DNA of 64,000 bases from a virus. Shown piece after piece: positions 1 through 11,600 of the stretch (positions are counted from its first letter, which is position 1; each line of letters starts with the position of its first letter). Under the pieces are notes generated by a model. It ran no database searches. It was not told the DNA's origin and saw only the letters and a list, made by a program, of their open reading frames with translations. The stretch covers positions 62,001 to 126,000 of the IMG/VR virus record IMGVR_UViG_3300032323_001387; one strand, written 5' to 3'. A program made the translations under genes and the position numbers.

Positions 1-80
1 ACGTCCAGCAGTAGATCTCCTGTGGCAAGATCTACTATCTTAACAAATCCTTCGATGTTTAATTTTATTTGGCTCAGCAT
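1..80 (-). CDS. Partial CDS, N-terminus of a probable virion protein (runs off the window)
   Basis: An ATG at position 80 on the minus strand opens a frame that stays open to the window edge. The 26 visible residues begin MLSQIKLNIEGF and continue with VKIVDLATGDLLLD. An AAGGA ribosome site lies about 7 bases before the ATG. The gene follows the giant virion gene in the same direction with a 35-base gap, so it is probably the next member of the baseplate/tail operon. The text VDLATGDLLLD resembles the start of small conserved structural proteins that I remember from T4-like marine phages, but the fragment is too short to name. Confidence 0.6.
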   Translation of the reverse strand, partial: MLSQIKLNIEGFVKIVDLATGDLLLD

Positions 81-115
81 ATGTTTTCCTTACATTTATT
101 TAATCTTATATTTAA

Positions 116-3100
116 CTACGCATTTAATATTAATTGGCCATTTTCGTAGATTAGCAGTTCCTCACCGATTTCCAATTCTACTGGTTCAATCACAGTTCTA
201 TTGACTGTTCCGCCGCGAATTTTATCTCGATATGATTTTACTGTATTATAAAAATTAGTAAGTACCGTGATTTGATCTCGCTGCAAGTAGTCATCAGTTT
301 TCAATGTAGAGCTAATCAAGTTAACCGGTTCCACTGTGCTAGACTTTGCTAACCAATCTACACCAATCTGCTCACGCATTACATAGCGGAACATTGTACA
401 TACAATTTTACTGTAATATTTAGAATATTGACCTGTGAATATTTCATAGCGCAATGAATCTAATATAGCATTATAAACACTGTTTAGATCATAATCCCAT
501 GGCAACTTATCCCACCCAACAGTATCATATGAACTTAGACTCCAAGGAGCATATAAATCGCTGGAGAATTCAATGGCTCCTTTTGTTTTATACACCGGGC
601 CAAAACTACCGTCGACATTCTTTTCATATATTGTATAATCACGTATACCTGTATTAACTTTGATATACGAACCGGAAGTTACTGTAGTTGTGTAAATATC
701 AGCGGCTGATTCTAACACCAATGATATTTCTTTAGTCGGGTCAAATGTTTCACTTCGGTAATCAGTGTAGCTCCAAAATCTAGGCACATTGATGATTTCG
801 TCACCGACGACATAAAACTCGTTATTGAGTCTAGTATTGCCCCAGGTGTCAATATTGGAAATATTAACACTAATCATAATCTCATTTAATTTCTTAATAA
901 ATGTTCGTCTTGCTTCGATAGTATCATCAAACCAACTTTGAACATATGGGCGCACTAAGTTACCTAATCTACTGTATGGATGTAGATTGAAGATATCAGG
1001 CACATTTTTTGTTATATTGAAATCTAATGTGTTACGTACAGGATCTATATCTCTTACACTTAAACTTCCAGGTGGTAACACCTGCCACTTACTTGGATTC
1101 CAAGCTCCAGTGGTTGTATCTTTGCACACATAGATATTGTCATTGTAAATTACAATATCTAGGTAGCCGTAAGTTACGGACTGTTTATAGCCTTGTATTG
1201 GAAGTTTTTGCCAAGCATCTTCATTGAATGTTCCTGTAGTTGTATAACGACAAACGAAAAAGTATCCATTATACTTGACAAGGTCATCCTGAGTATATGT
1301 ATTATTATTATTGTAATGTACATACTCTGCTCTCTTTCTATAGAATATATGTGCACTTAAACTATCACGCAGTCTGACATGTAACCATTCAGGAATAGTT
1401 TCGACAGTGTTATTTTCAGATATGAAAATCCATTGCTGGTGTTTTTCATTGCCTTTGATTTTTTTCTTAATCTGTACAACTGTACTTGTATTATTCAAGT
1501 ATGGCTGAATTCCTTTGAGTACAATAGCATTATTGCTAATAGGTGCCCACCATGGAATCCCGGCTGCACTAGGATTTAATAAGACTTTGCTTAACTGTTC
1601 AGTGGTATATACTCTAGATTGTTTACTTTGTTCGGCAATAACATTTTTATTTTTAACCCAGAAATAGTAAACAGTATATGTTTCGCCGTTGATGTAATCT
1701 TCCTCTTCCACCCAATGATAATTATCAGTGTCAAGGGAGCGGTCGACATAAACTTCGCCAGAGGCTACTTGGTCAAAGGCCACTAATCCTTTTTCTACCA
1801 TTTTATTCCATTGGCTAGGAGGTACAGGGCTCTTTGTCCATTCATAGACATCGGGCAATTTACCGTTAACTGTAGTTCCCCAATATTTTTCCTTAGTTGA
1901 TTCGTCACCACTTTCGTAGTCACTGAATTGAACTGTGCTAAGATCCCACCAACGGCGGCCGATAAATTCTTCGTGCCATCCCAAACTGGTATATACTGAT
2001 TTATAACTATCAGTTGATCTATTGTACTTTGCAGGATCTACTCGATTGATAACATCGATGTCATTTTTAAATACATCTGGTATATACATCTTCTTTGGAT
2101 CAAACAAATCTAGTTTTGCAACTGTTCTGTTTTCTGCATAATCGTATATTATTAAATGTTCAATGTCGCTAGGATCTACTGGGCGGCTTTCTTCTTTAAC
2201 TATCGAAGATACTCCATTGCGTACTTCATATACTTTATAGTTACCATAGTCAAACGTGGCTTCTTTATTATTTAGATTTAATCCATCGTCTATAATAGCA
2301 ATTGGCCATGTCGGACTATAACCGCTTGGTGTTGCTTCCTTAGTCAATACTGTTTGCCCAATAGCATTTGTGAATGGGTTATACTTTTTCTTCCATGCAT
2401 AGCCAAAGTCATCTGCGTTAAGTCCTGTAGCTAAGTTAAAATCTGTATGATTTTTAAATCTAACAGGCTTGAATGTAAATAACTTGCCAGTATAGCAATT
2501 AGAACCAATGGTAGCATCAATGAAGAACTGCGTTTCGTTTGCAGGTCCTTCGGCTAATGCTTGTACTTCCCAGATACCATTGATGCTAGAATTTCCCAGG
2601 CTTGCGTTAACAACTAATACATAGTCGCCCTTGCTTACCTTATGTGCTTTATTTGTCGTTATTCTTGCTTGACTAGCGTCATCGGGCCCTGGACAAATTT
2701 CTAATATACCAAGATCTCTGTCCACAGTCTGCAAGACTTGCCATGTACCCGGTTTAAATATGCTCATACCGCTGTTAGCTAGATCTGGATTGGGTTTATA
2801 GTAATTGCCTACAAATATATTAGGTAAGTGCGGTTCGTCAATTTGACTAAACTTATCATTGTTATTAGACCATGTATTTGGACTTACTGTTGTCTTAGCA
2901 TAGTATAACTTGCCGTTTATTCTGACTTGATCATATTGCTTGTAACTAGCAGTTTCGTCATATGCAGGAATATTCCATAATTCAGCAAAATTATCGTACA
3001 GGCTCGATAGGTTGTCCAGAGTGTCTATTGATAAGTCAGTGTCGCCGGTGAATAGTGGTCCACCTGTGGCCAAGTCTCTGTATGTTCTATCATAGGTATT

Positions 3101-6100
3101 GAATGTTAAATCTTTGTTAAATGGCCTGTGAACCCAACGCTTGCTATTATTTTTAAAATATAAAATACTGTCATTAGTTGTCGGTTCGGCCTTGTCAATG
3201 AACTTAACTACTTGCGATGTCTTAGATGGATGACGGATGTCGCTGGACAGCATTTCAAATTCATAATATTCTATGTTCTTTGTGTTGCCTATTTCACCTA
3301 ATCTAACCATGTACTCTTCATATGGCTTTGATTGTGATTCATCTTTGATCGTTAACGGTGCAAGTTTGTTGAAAACTTCAACTGTGCCTTTAGTATAAGT
3401 AATGGCATTTTTAAATAATGTTTCATTTTCTTCCTGCAGGAATAGTTGACGCAATTCTGGATTTCTATTCAATCCAAATTGAGATCTGCTGGCCTCACTA
3501 ACGGTACGGTCTAATATTACATTTTCAATGTCTAACAAGTTTCTGCCTTGTTCAGCCATAGAGTCATAGTTAGGGATAATACCATTTGATGTAATTACAT
3601 AACCAGGTGCATAATAAGTTCCATCCCAATCTTGACTTTTCTTGCCGCCTATTACGAAACTACGCTTAGTTGTACTTTGCTCAGGTAAGAAATATACATC
3701 ATCGAATACACTAGTAGAATTTAAATGTACCACTGTTTCAAAAGAACTAAACGTTAATTTAATGCCGTAGATTGATCTGTTGGCATCTTTTGTTTTGATA
3801 ACAACAGTGTTGCCATCGCTGAAACGATTAACCAATAGATCTTTACTGAATAAAGGCTTGTTGTATCTATCAACGCATTGACCCACATTTTCATTAGTGC
3901 CTTCTAAGTTGTCTAGATGACCAGCTATGCCTTTAATCACCAATTGGTCAGCACACGGATTCAAATCAATGTAACTACCTGCGGCCAAAGGAGAATTACT
4001 CCAGAATATAAATTGCTTGGCACTTAACTGCCAATCACGAATGTCCCCGGCTTCTGGTTCTTCAAAGACAAATCCAATGCTTTCTAAATATTTTCCATAG
4101 CCTATTAACAAATCAAATATGTCTTGACGACTCTTATAACGTTCTCCATAATTTTGATAATACAGCTCGGTGGTATATGTATTCTTTTGTTTGAAGGTAA
4201 CATCTCCCACTGTTATTGCCGTAGTACTGCTGTTATCAGCTGGAACGAAAGCTGCTATGTAACCATCCTCTGTGGCAAATCCAGTAACTGAATAATATTC
4301 GCCGTCCCATATAATCCTGACACCGCTATAGAATATTTCCTTGTCGGGATAATGATTTATAGTTCTAACGTCATAACTTTCTTCAGGAACAAACAACGTA
4401 ATACGTTGACTATTGACACTGGTACTTTGAATACGGATATTGTCTTTGTTAGTGAATCCATTTAATAAAAATTCTTTTTTAACTTTGATGTTATTGAACT
4501 TGTCAATGACTTCTGCTTTATAATCTTTATTGTTTAGTACACAGAACTCCGAGAACAAGCTCTCTATACCACTAGTATAAACTGTTTCTCCAGCAACTAC
4601 TTTTCTATGATAGTCATGTTCAATGTTACCTTGTTGCCAATACAATGTATTTCGGTCAAGCTTGTTACCCCATTCGTTAACTATTGTCTGTCCTGGTACC
4701 CAATTTGTATTAACATATTGTGCAGGATTACGAAGATACCACATCTTAGTCTTGGCAGCAAGTCCCCATTGTGTATTGTAGAACACATTTTCATATGGGC
4801 CGACTTCTCCCGGTAACCACGAAGCGTTTGCTTCCATGGCAGATAACCACAACCAACTTAGTTGGTCAGGAGGTAATAAATTACCATTACTGTCAATAGG
4901 GAATTCCTGTTCAATACTTAAATCATTGCATCTGGCAAACTTAGGATTTATTATTCTATTAGTTGGCGATCCCACATTACCTGTACGTAATGCTTTTTCT
5001 AATTGTACTCTTTTTGTAGAATCTGTCCATGAATAATTTGCATCCCACCAACTTGGCTTTAATGTATGACCCAGCATTTCCCACGGATGTGTATGCGGGC
5101 GATCTGTATCAAATAGGAATTGATAAATTAATCTCCATGATCCTGTTACACTATAAACGTCTTCGCCGGTGCCTAGTTTATATATGTACGTGAAACCATT
5201 GGCTGCATCGTAGTCATTATTGGCCATTAAAAATAAATTATTTTGATTTAGCCACTGATTTGCTTCAGTTAACATTATCTGTCTAACCGGGTTAAGACCT
5301 TTTTCAAGCAATCTAAAATAACCAGGGATGCTTTCTATGTAATTTCTAAAATTATTATTTTCTACATCGTATGATATGCTGCTCCACACTGCTAATTCAT
5401 ATTCATAAAGTAACTGGTCAATAGTATCCAATGGATAATACTTGTTGTTACCTAAATCTTCAACTCCAGCTTCTAAATAATATCTAGTACCATCGTGACG
5501 ATACATAAAATATTTTCCAGGAGTGGTTGTGTCTTCATAAATTTCAGGCTGGTATACTGGCGCTAGACCTATTTTAGCCAAGCTGGCTGGTATCTGCGCT
5601 TTGTATCTTCCATACCATTGTTTGATATTAACAATCTCACCAATTAAGTCATCAGATAAAAATTCAACGTGAGTATACTTGTCTATATCGCTTACTAATA
5701 TATAATCGACGCCTCTTTTTAGATAGCGTTTATTATGTGTTAAATGCAAGACATATTCTTTACCAGCACGATGAGAGATGTTTTCAAAATCGCCAGTTAA
5801 GTTAAATGTTAAATCATTACCAATTTCAAAATCTACTTCTCTGTAGTTGTCTAGCTTTTCTCCCCAACCCATCATGTTACTATGAGTCCAGAATGTGTTA
5901 TTGTCAGCAGTTGTTACATAGATTCCAGAAATAGCCATTGTTAGTAAATCATGGCTTGAATATCTAGTTTCGTCGACTGAATTTATTGCCGATTCTAATT
6001 CTACTTTTAGTTTGTTTAAGAAACTGTCATAGTGCTTGCCTTGTCGGATCATTAGATCTCCCAAGTCAAATGGCATGTTAGTAGAAGTAATTGCAAATTT

Positions 6101-8671
6101 ACTCAATGGCTCGTTATGCTTTAGTAATGTGCCACCGCCGAGTACTGTTGTCTGCAATAGCGATTCATTGTCAAACGATTCCCTAATATTTGCAGAATTA
6201 GATTTAATACTAGTGGCATGTTGATACAAGCTATAATAATTAATTTCCGACAGCTTTTGATTTAAAGGATTAACTGTCAGGGACATTGGGGCTGTTCTAG
6301 TCGTTGGCCATGTCACTATACTATTGACTACTACTTTGTCGCCGGATTGAATTTTGCTATCTAAGCTATCTGTAGCAATCAATCGTTGATTAGCATCCAA
6401 AGATCCATCTAATAATGTTATATCAGATATTACATATTCATATTCATCGAATATCGGATTTGTCTGATCTTTGGCATATACGTCTTGCAAGAATCTCCAT
6501 TTATTGACAGGCTTAACTATTGCAGTTTTATATGGAGACGTAGCAAACGTCCACATTAGTCTCGTATTGGTAACAAACAATTCGTTATCGATATATGACG
6601 ATCCTATTAATATGCTATCAGACAAGTCTAACTCTATAATACCATTTGATATTCCGTTATTAACACAGTAAGGTGCTTCTAATAGCACCGGAGTTGTAAT
6701 GTTGTCAACTATTGACGTCTTAAAGAATGTGACAGGACCCGGTAAGTCGTGACATACTATTCTAACTGTCCCGCCAGATACCAATGGTATAAACGATTCA
6801 AATGAGTTATATCCTTTTTTACTCGAAAATTCTATTAATCCGTAGCCATTGACATCGAAATAAAATCTTAAAATCTTTTTGGTATCGTAATACGCATGTA
6901 TTGTAGTGAAACCCGTTGCTATAGGACTTACTAGACCAGACCACGGTTCTTCAGCTAAACTTTCAAATTGTAAATCCTGTGATTGTTTAGTAAAGTTTAA
7001 TCCTTTTCTATTTTGATAAAAAGGCACTACTCTATTAAAGAAATTATAGCCATAAGGGCCGGATAATGTAATATTTTCGCCTGTGATTGCATCGTTATAG
7101 GAATACGATGCGTCAACGTCTGTTATAAATTTTAGCTGATTAGGACTCACTGCACTAGGATTATTTTCATCGATTAAATCAAAATCAATATTACTTACTT
7201 TGATATTTTTAGCAAGTATATTATCATATGTCGGACCATTTTGGAAACCCAAGATAGTTCCGCCAGCAAATTGAGTTTCATTCAAATCTTCTAAATTAAC
7301 GCCATCGCTTTTATAGAATTCAAATAATACGTTTTGATTAGGTGTTGTTTTATTCTGAGCTAAACTCCATTTATTGTTTTTGTATATAACTTTATGATAA
7401 CGCAAATCTGAATTAGCAACAATAAGTGCTCCGTCATTCTCGTTGATAGTAACGTTGATTTGCGTGAATACTATCCCAGTGCCTACGCCAGATACTCTGT
7501 GTACTCCTGGTGTATCTTCAAATACAATAAGGTCATTGTTCTGTATTGTATAACCAGAACTATCTTTTAATGTTGTTCTAGTTGGACTTTGATATACGGT
7601 TTTTGTATATGGTAAAATACTTTTAATCTCTGCTTTTGTTGCGCTAGGCCAATTGTATATTTTTACTCCTCTGATAAAAGTAATAATAGGACGTTTAGCT
7701 TTATTTTGTGCCGTAACGAATTCTTCTAGACTTACGCCTAAAAATTTAGCAACAGCTTTAATAGTATTAATATGATACCAGTGATCTATTACTTGCCAAT
7801 GATTAGGTTGAATAGTTTTTTCCTGTGTTATGTATTCAGGCTCGCTGGTAACAATCATGCTACCGTCCCAGGTTTCGCTGTCCCATTTAATAGCAGGTGG
7901 GTCATCAAACTCGCTGGTCTTATCCCATGGACGTTTTTTGAGCCAACTATCCGGAATTCGTTTGTCTATAGCAGTTGCAGGTAATAATGCTATACCATCA
8001 CCTACACCATATACGTAATATAACTCAGGATTGTTTTCATCTTCTGTCTTATATGCAGCATCAACATTTCCTGTAAAATAAACAGTCATGCCATTTTGCA
8101 GTTCTAATGTTTGACCTGTCAAATCATCTATAATCTCAGCAAAAGGTCTTCCAACTATTTCAGTAGCAATACTATATTTGTTAGTATTATTTGGACCCGG
8201 ATTAGCGTGTATCCGGCATGCTGGCATGTCGTTAGCGATCCAGTAAAATAAGTTATAATCGGTCAGACGTACAGGATTGATTGGCAATTCTAATACATTA
8301 ATGTCTTTATCAAGCATAACTCCGTCTTTTAAAGGAGAACCTTTAATAGTTAAGTAATTTTCTATATCAATGTAAGAACTTTTGCCCAAGTAAGTGTCAC
8401 TTGAATCAGAGATCACTAGCATATTATTTGCTTGACTCTCTCGACGAACCTCGTTGCTTTCAACTTTTAAGAACTCTTCTGGCCTATTACTTGCAGATCG
8501 TAAGCCATATGTTTCTTTAAAAGGCAATAACTGTCCTTTACTGGTCATTACGTCCAGCGTAGAGTCTAACATTTTTTTGTTAGGTTCTGTGCTTAAAACG
8601 CTAGGCAGTAATTTATAGTTACTAACTTTTTGTGCTAGTTGTTGATTTGGTTTTTTACTTTGTCTGCTCAT
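116..8671 (-). CDS. Giant virion structural protein, probable baseplate wedge component
   Basis: This 2851-residue protein is the largest gene in the window. It directly follows gp6 with a 4-base overlap, which is where T4 has gp7 (1032 residues). Position and size suggest a baseplate or baseplate-attached fibre protein assembled late in infection. No signal peptide or membrane segment is visible, and the protein is rich in Asn, Tyr and Asp. Three segments of about 40 residues share a carbohydrate-binding-module-like pattern (a V-x-Y/I-N-G/D core, then YxxK/R, a TTTG-type turn, then xxW): one near residue 1924 and two in tandem near 2450-2530. They resemble CBM5/12 chitin-binding repeats and may touch the cell surface. 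I infer a gp7-like place in the wedge from context only; most of the sequence is unrecognised. The start MSRQSKKPN overlaps the gp6 stop, as expected for coupled translation. Confidence 0.75.
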   Translation of the reverse strand: MSRQSKKPNQQLAQKVSNYKLLPSVLSTEPNKKMLDSTLDVMTSKGQLLPFKETYGLRSASNRPEEFLKVESNEVRRESQANNMLVISDSSDTYLGKSSYIDIENYLTIKGSPLKDGVMLDKDINVLELPINPVRLTDYNLFYWIANDMPACRIHANPGPNNTNKYSIATEIVGRPFAEIIDDLTGQTLELQNGMTVYFTGNVDAAYKTEDENNPELYYVYGVGDGIALLPATAIDKRIPDSWLKKRPWDKTSEFDDPPAIKWDSETWDGSMIVTSEPEYITQEKTIQPNHWQVIDHWYHINTIKAVAKFLGVSLEEFVTAQNKAKRPIITFIRGVKIYNWPSATKAEIKSILPYTKTVYQSPTRTTLKDSSGYTIQNNDLIVFEDTPGVHRVSGVGTGIVFTQINVTINENDGALIVANSDLRYHKVIYKNNKWSLAQNKTTPNQNVLFEFYKSDGVNLEDLNETQFAGGTILGFQNGPTYDNILAKNIKVSNIDFDLIDENNPSAVSPNQLKFITDVDASYSYNDAITGENITLSGPYGYNFFNRVVPFYQNRKGLNFTKQSQDLQFESLAEEPWSGLVSPIATGFTTIHAYYDTKKILRFYFDVNGYGLIEFSSKKGYNSFESFIPLVSGGTVRIVCHDLPGPVTFFKTSIVDNITTPVLLEAPYCVNNGISNGIIELDLSDSILIGSSYIDNELFVTNTRLMWTFATSPYKTAIVKPVNKWRFLQDVYAKDQTNPIFDEYEYVISDITLLDGSLDANQRLIATDSLDSKIQSGDKVVVNSIVTWPTTRTAPMSLTVNPLNQKLSEINYYSLYQHATSIKSNSANIRESFDNESLLQTTVLGGGTLLKHNEPLSKFAITSTNMPFDLGDLMIRQGKHYDSFLNKLKVELESAINSVDETRYSSHDLLTMAISGIYVTTADNNTFWTHSNMMGWGEKLDNYREVDFEIGNDLTFNLTGDFENISHRAGKEYVLHLTHNKRYLKRGVDYILVSDIDKYTHVEFLSDDLIGEIVNIKQWYGRYKAQIPASLAKIGLAPVYQPEIYEDTTTPGKYFMYRHDGTRYYLEAGVEDLGNNKYYPLDTIDQLLYEYELAVWSSISYDVENNNFRNYIESIPGYFRLLEKGLNPVRQIMLTEANQWLNQNNLFLMANNDYDAANGFTYIYKLGTGEDVYSVTGSWRLIYQFLFDTDRPHTHPWEMLGHTLKPSWWDANYSWTDSTKRVQLEKALRTGNVGSPTNRIINPKFARCNDLSIEQEFPIDSNGNLLPPDQLSWLWLSAMEANASWLPGEVGPYENVFYNTQWGLAAKTKMWYLRNPAQYVNTNWVPGQTIVNEWGNKLDRNTLYWQQGNIEHDYHRKVVAGETVYTSGIESLFSEFCVLNNKDYKAEVIDKFNNIKVKKEFLLNGFTNKDNIRIQSTSVNSQRITLFVPEESYDVRTINHYPDKEIFYSGVRIIWDGEYYSVTGFATEDGYIAAFVPADNSSTTAITVGDVTFKQKNTYTTELYYQNYGERYKSRQDIFDLLIGYGKYLESIGFVFEEPEAGDIRDWQLSAKQFIFWSNSPLAAGSYIDLNPCADQLVIKGIAGHLDNLEGTNENVGQCVDRYNKPLFSKDLLVNRFSDGNTVVIKTKDANRSIYGIKLTFSSFETVVHLNSTSVFDDVYFLPEQSTTKRSFVIGGKKSQDWDGTYYAPGYVITSNGIIPNYDSMAEQGRNLLDIENVILDRTVSEASRSQFGLNRNPELRQLFLQEENETLFKNAITYTKGTVEVFNKLAPLTIKDESQSKPYEEYMVRLGEIGNTKNIEYYEFEMLSSDIRHPSKTSQVVKFIDKAEPTTNDSILYFKNNSKRWVHRPFNKDLTFNTYDRTYRDLATGGPLFTGDTDLSIDTLDNLSSLYDNFAELWNIPAYDETASYKQYDQVRINGKLYYAKTTVSPNTWSNNNDKFSQIDEPHLPNIFVGNYYKPNPDLANSGMSIFKPGTWQVLQTVDRDLGILEICPGPDDASQARITTNKAHKVSKGDYVLVVNASLGNSSINGIWEVQALAEGPANETQFFIDATIGSNCYTGKLFTFKPVRFKNHTDFNLATGLNADDFGYAWKKKYNPFTNAIGQTVLTKEATPSGYSPTWPIAIIDDGLNLNNKEATFDYGNYKVYEVRNGVSSIVKEESRPVDPSDIEHLIIYDYAENRTVAKLDLFDPKKMYIPDVFKNDIDVINRVDPAKYNRSTDSYKSVYTSLGWHEEFIGRRWWDLSTVQFSDYESGDESTKEKYWGTTVNGKLPDVYEWTKSPVPPSQWNKMVEKGLVAFDQVASGEVYVDRSLDTDNYHWVEEEDYINGETYTVYYFWVKNKNVIAEQSKQSRVYTTEQLSKVLLNPSAAGIPWWAPISNNAIVLKGIQPYLNNTSTVVQIKKKIKGNEKHQQWIFISENNTVETIPEWLHVRLRDSLSAHIFYRKRAEYVHYNNNNTYTQDDLVKYNGYFFVCRYTTTGTFNEDAWQKLPIQGYKQSVTYGYLDIVIYNDNIYVCKDTTTGAWNPSKWQVLPPGSLSVRDIDPVRNTLDFNITKNVPDIFNLHPYSRLGNLVRPYVQSWFDDTIEARRTFIKKLNEIMISVNISNIDTWGNTRLNNEFYVVGDEIINVPRFWSYTDYRSETFDPTKEISLVLESAADIYTTTVTSGSYIKVNTGIRDYTIYEKNVDGSFGPVYKTKGAIEFSSDLYAPWSLSSYDTVGWDKLPWDYDLNSVYNAILDSLRYEIFTGQYSKYYSKIVCTMFRYVMREQIGVDWLAKSSTVEPVNLISSTLKTDDYLQRDQITVLTNFYNTVKSYRDKIRGGTVNRTVIEPVELEIGEELLIYENGQLILNA

Positions 8672-11600
8672 CGACCGATCCTAATGTTGCTGTCAGTGAT
8701 TTCTGAAATAACTATAATGTCATTTACATTTGCTACGCTAGTAACAACTTCATTCCTATCTGGTTGAATTTGGAATAGCGTACCGAATTTACTTTCCTGA
8801 TTTAATGGAACAATTACCACACTGCTTAAATCTGTACTTAAACTTGTATGTATGTATGCTGCCAATTCTGTGAAATAAAATGTTTCCCCAAAGCTAAAAT
8901 TGCCCGGAGTAAAAAAGGTATCAACTGCGGCAATTACTTTGCTTTTTATTTCGCTGTCTGTTAATTTACTTTTTATATTTTTAACCACTTTGAATTGTGC
9001 TTGAAATTCCTTGTCTGACAAATTGCCAAATAAAGGTTTGTATTTTACCGGATGAAATATAATCTCATCAGTCATCATCTTATAACTTAGTAAACCAGAA
9101 AAACTATTTCTTAATTCTTCTGATGTTTGCGGTAAGGGTGCGAGTACATTAGTATCAGCAGCTCTTTTCCATGATGTGTAATCATCATTATATGTCTTAG
9201 TTAACACATAGACGTCAATGATGTTTGTTAGACTCGGATCCAGTGACTGGTCTATTTCTACCGAGTGTTCCCATTTAAACGGAACGGAGTTAATGCCCGG
9301 AACTACTTTTACTACACTTTCTGGTGTCGATACTTCTACCGGTACAAGATAACTAAAATCGCCTTCTTCGTAGTTAACTAAATTTAATCTGCTATCACGT
9401 ACTAGCGAAATAAAGTGTTCAGGATCGTCGGGTAAAAAGTCATTGTCTATGTCCAATGGGGTAACTTTAACTTTACTGTTATCAGTGTATCCATCATCAT
9501 AAACATAGTAACCGCTGATCTTATAAGATTTAGATTCTTGTATTTTATTATTGGCGCCCATTTGTAACAGACTAATAGTATCTTTACTTAATGATGGGAA
9601 ACTAGGATTGAACGTAGGACTCCAGTTAATGTTATAGAATCTAATAAGCTCATCGCTGCCGAAGATATAGTCAAGCTGTCGAATAGTAATCTTCCAGCCT
9701 TGACCATCTCTTATACATGCAATCAACCATTCATTATTATCACTTGTTCTATTCCAAGTTGATTCAACGTCGACAAGACTGTTGATCACTATCCATCTAG
9801 GAGTAAGGTTATCAAATTTCAATGCAAAATTTTCTTTTGCATTTAATTTATCGATAATTGTAGCTCTAGTTAAATCATCAAAAACTCGTGTAAATGGAGG
9901 CAATATTTCTTTGATTAAATCCAAAGACGTTATAGATTTACTGATCTCAACAGTACCCATACCGTTTACCAGTAAACCAGTATAAACGTAATCAATGTTT
10001 TCAATACCAAGACCATCACCTTTAATATCATATACGTTGGCCCAGCGATTAACTCCTTCCGGTGTTTGCAATCTCAATACAGAACCTGGTCTCAACGAAC
10101 GCAATTCAGCGCCAGTGGTAAAGCCCAACTTAACAGGAGTAGCGTTACCGTTAGATTCCGAAATATAACCATTGCTGCTATTGGCATCATTATATGCAAC
10201 TCTCCAGCGGTAGTCCAACACTTTATAAACTTTAGAGCCAGCGGTATGGCTTGCGGCTGCTGTTCCTTGTGCGGCTCTTTGAACACCAATGAAGGTCGAA
10301 TTTTGACTATTTTGCTGTAACTCTCTGTAAGTGAACAATTCATCATCGATCATTAACATGCCGCCATCGATGTCAAAGTTATCGTATGGGTCTGTTGTGT
10401 TTGTATGATCAACTACCATTGAACTGAAAATATCATTTACACCGATTGCATTAGTCAACGTTGTATAGTAAATTGTTTTTCCAATATTAACTGTCGGAAA
10501 ATAATTTAATGCGGCATTGCCTGTTACGTTGGTTAAATTTAATTTACCATAATAAAAATTCAATAGGCCAACGTTGCTTAATTTACTTTCGATATATTCA
10601 TCTAATAAATCAACTGTGCGCCTTGTAATGTCATCTGGAACAACTGTGTTCTTAACAGATTCTTCTCTGTACAAATAACCATCATCGGCAAATTCTATCA
10701 ATGGACGATTCTTACCTGTAGGATCTTTTAAATCAACATAACGACTGTGGCCACTGAATGTTCTATTTTCTGCCTTAAGAACTAATACGTCATTGTTTAG
10801 CGTTGGCAGGAATCCGTTGTAATCATCTGCGGTAACCATTCTATTTTTGCTATAGAATGCTTCTGGTGCATTACGTTTAATTTCGTCAACTGTTTCAGAT
10901 GGCAAGCCAGTGACCATATTGTCTTGCAATTCCATTGTCAGTGACAATGTATGTGTTTGATTATCGGCGTTGCGATAGCTGATATCAAAAGTAACGTTCG
11001 TAATTTCTCCAGACTTGACTCTAATAAAATTATTCTCTGCGGTTCTATACCAGACGCGAATATTACCAGTAGGAACATTAGTAAACGTTCCGTCACCAAA
11101 CTTGATGCTAGTTATGTCAGCATCACTGTACAATACTTCGTAGAGATCTTTATTTGCTGCGCCGTATTCATTGACAACAATGTTACTAAAGTCTAAATTG
11201 CTTACACGAGTCCATGTCTTAATAACAGATCCGTTTTCGTCTATTGTTTGTACGTGGAAATCTTCTTCACTGATATTATCAGTCATTGGAATATCAATGA
11301 CTGCATTGGCTGTTGGACTTAATAGAGTTTGTACTGTATTAGCAATATAACCTTGTTTGGCTAAAAAGAAAAAACCCGTTTTTGTGCTGCCAACACCTTT
11401 ACCGTCATTACGATACAACACACTAAATGCTGTATTGTAATCCGGCTCTACTTGTGAAATAATTCCCAAAGTGTTAATATCAACCGGTACCAAATCAAAA
11501 TTCAAACTGTATCCATCTACTACAGCGCGAACCGGGAAGTTAACAATAGAATTTGTATTGTTAAAATTATATACTTCGTAGACTGTGCTGTTTATGCTAT

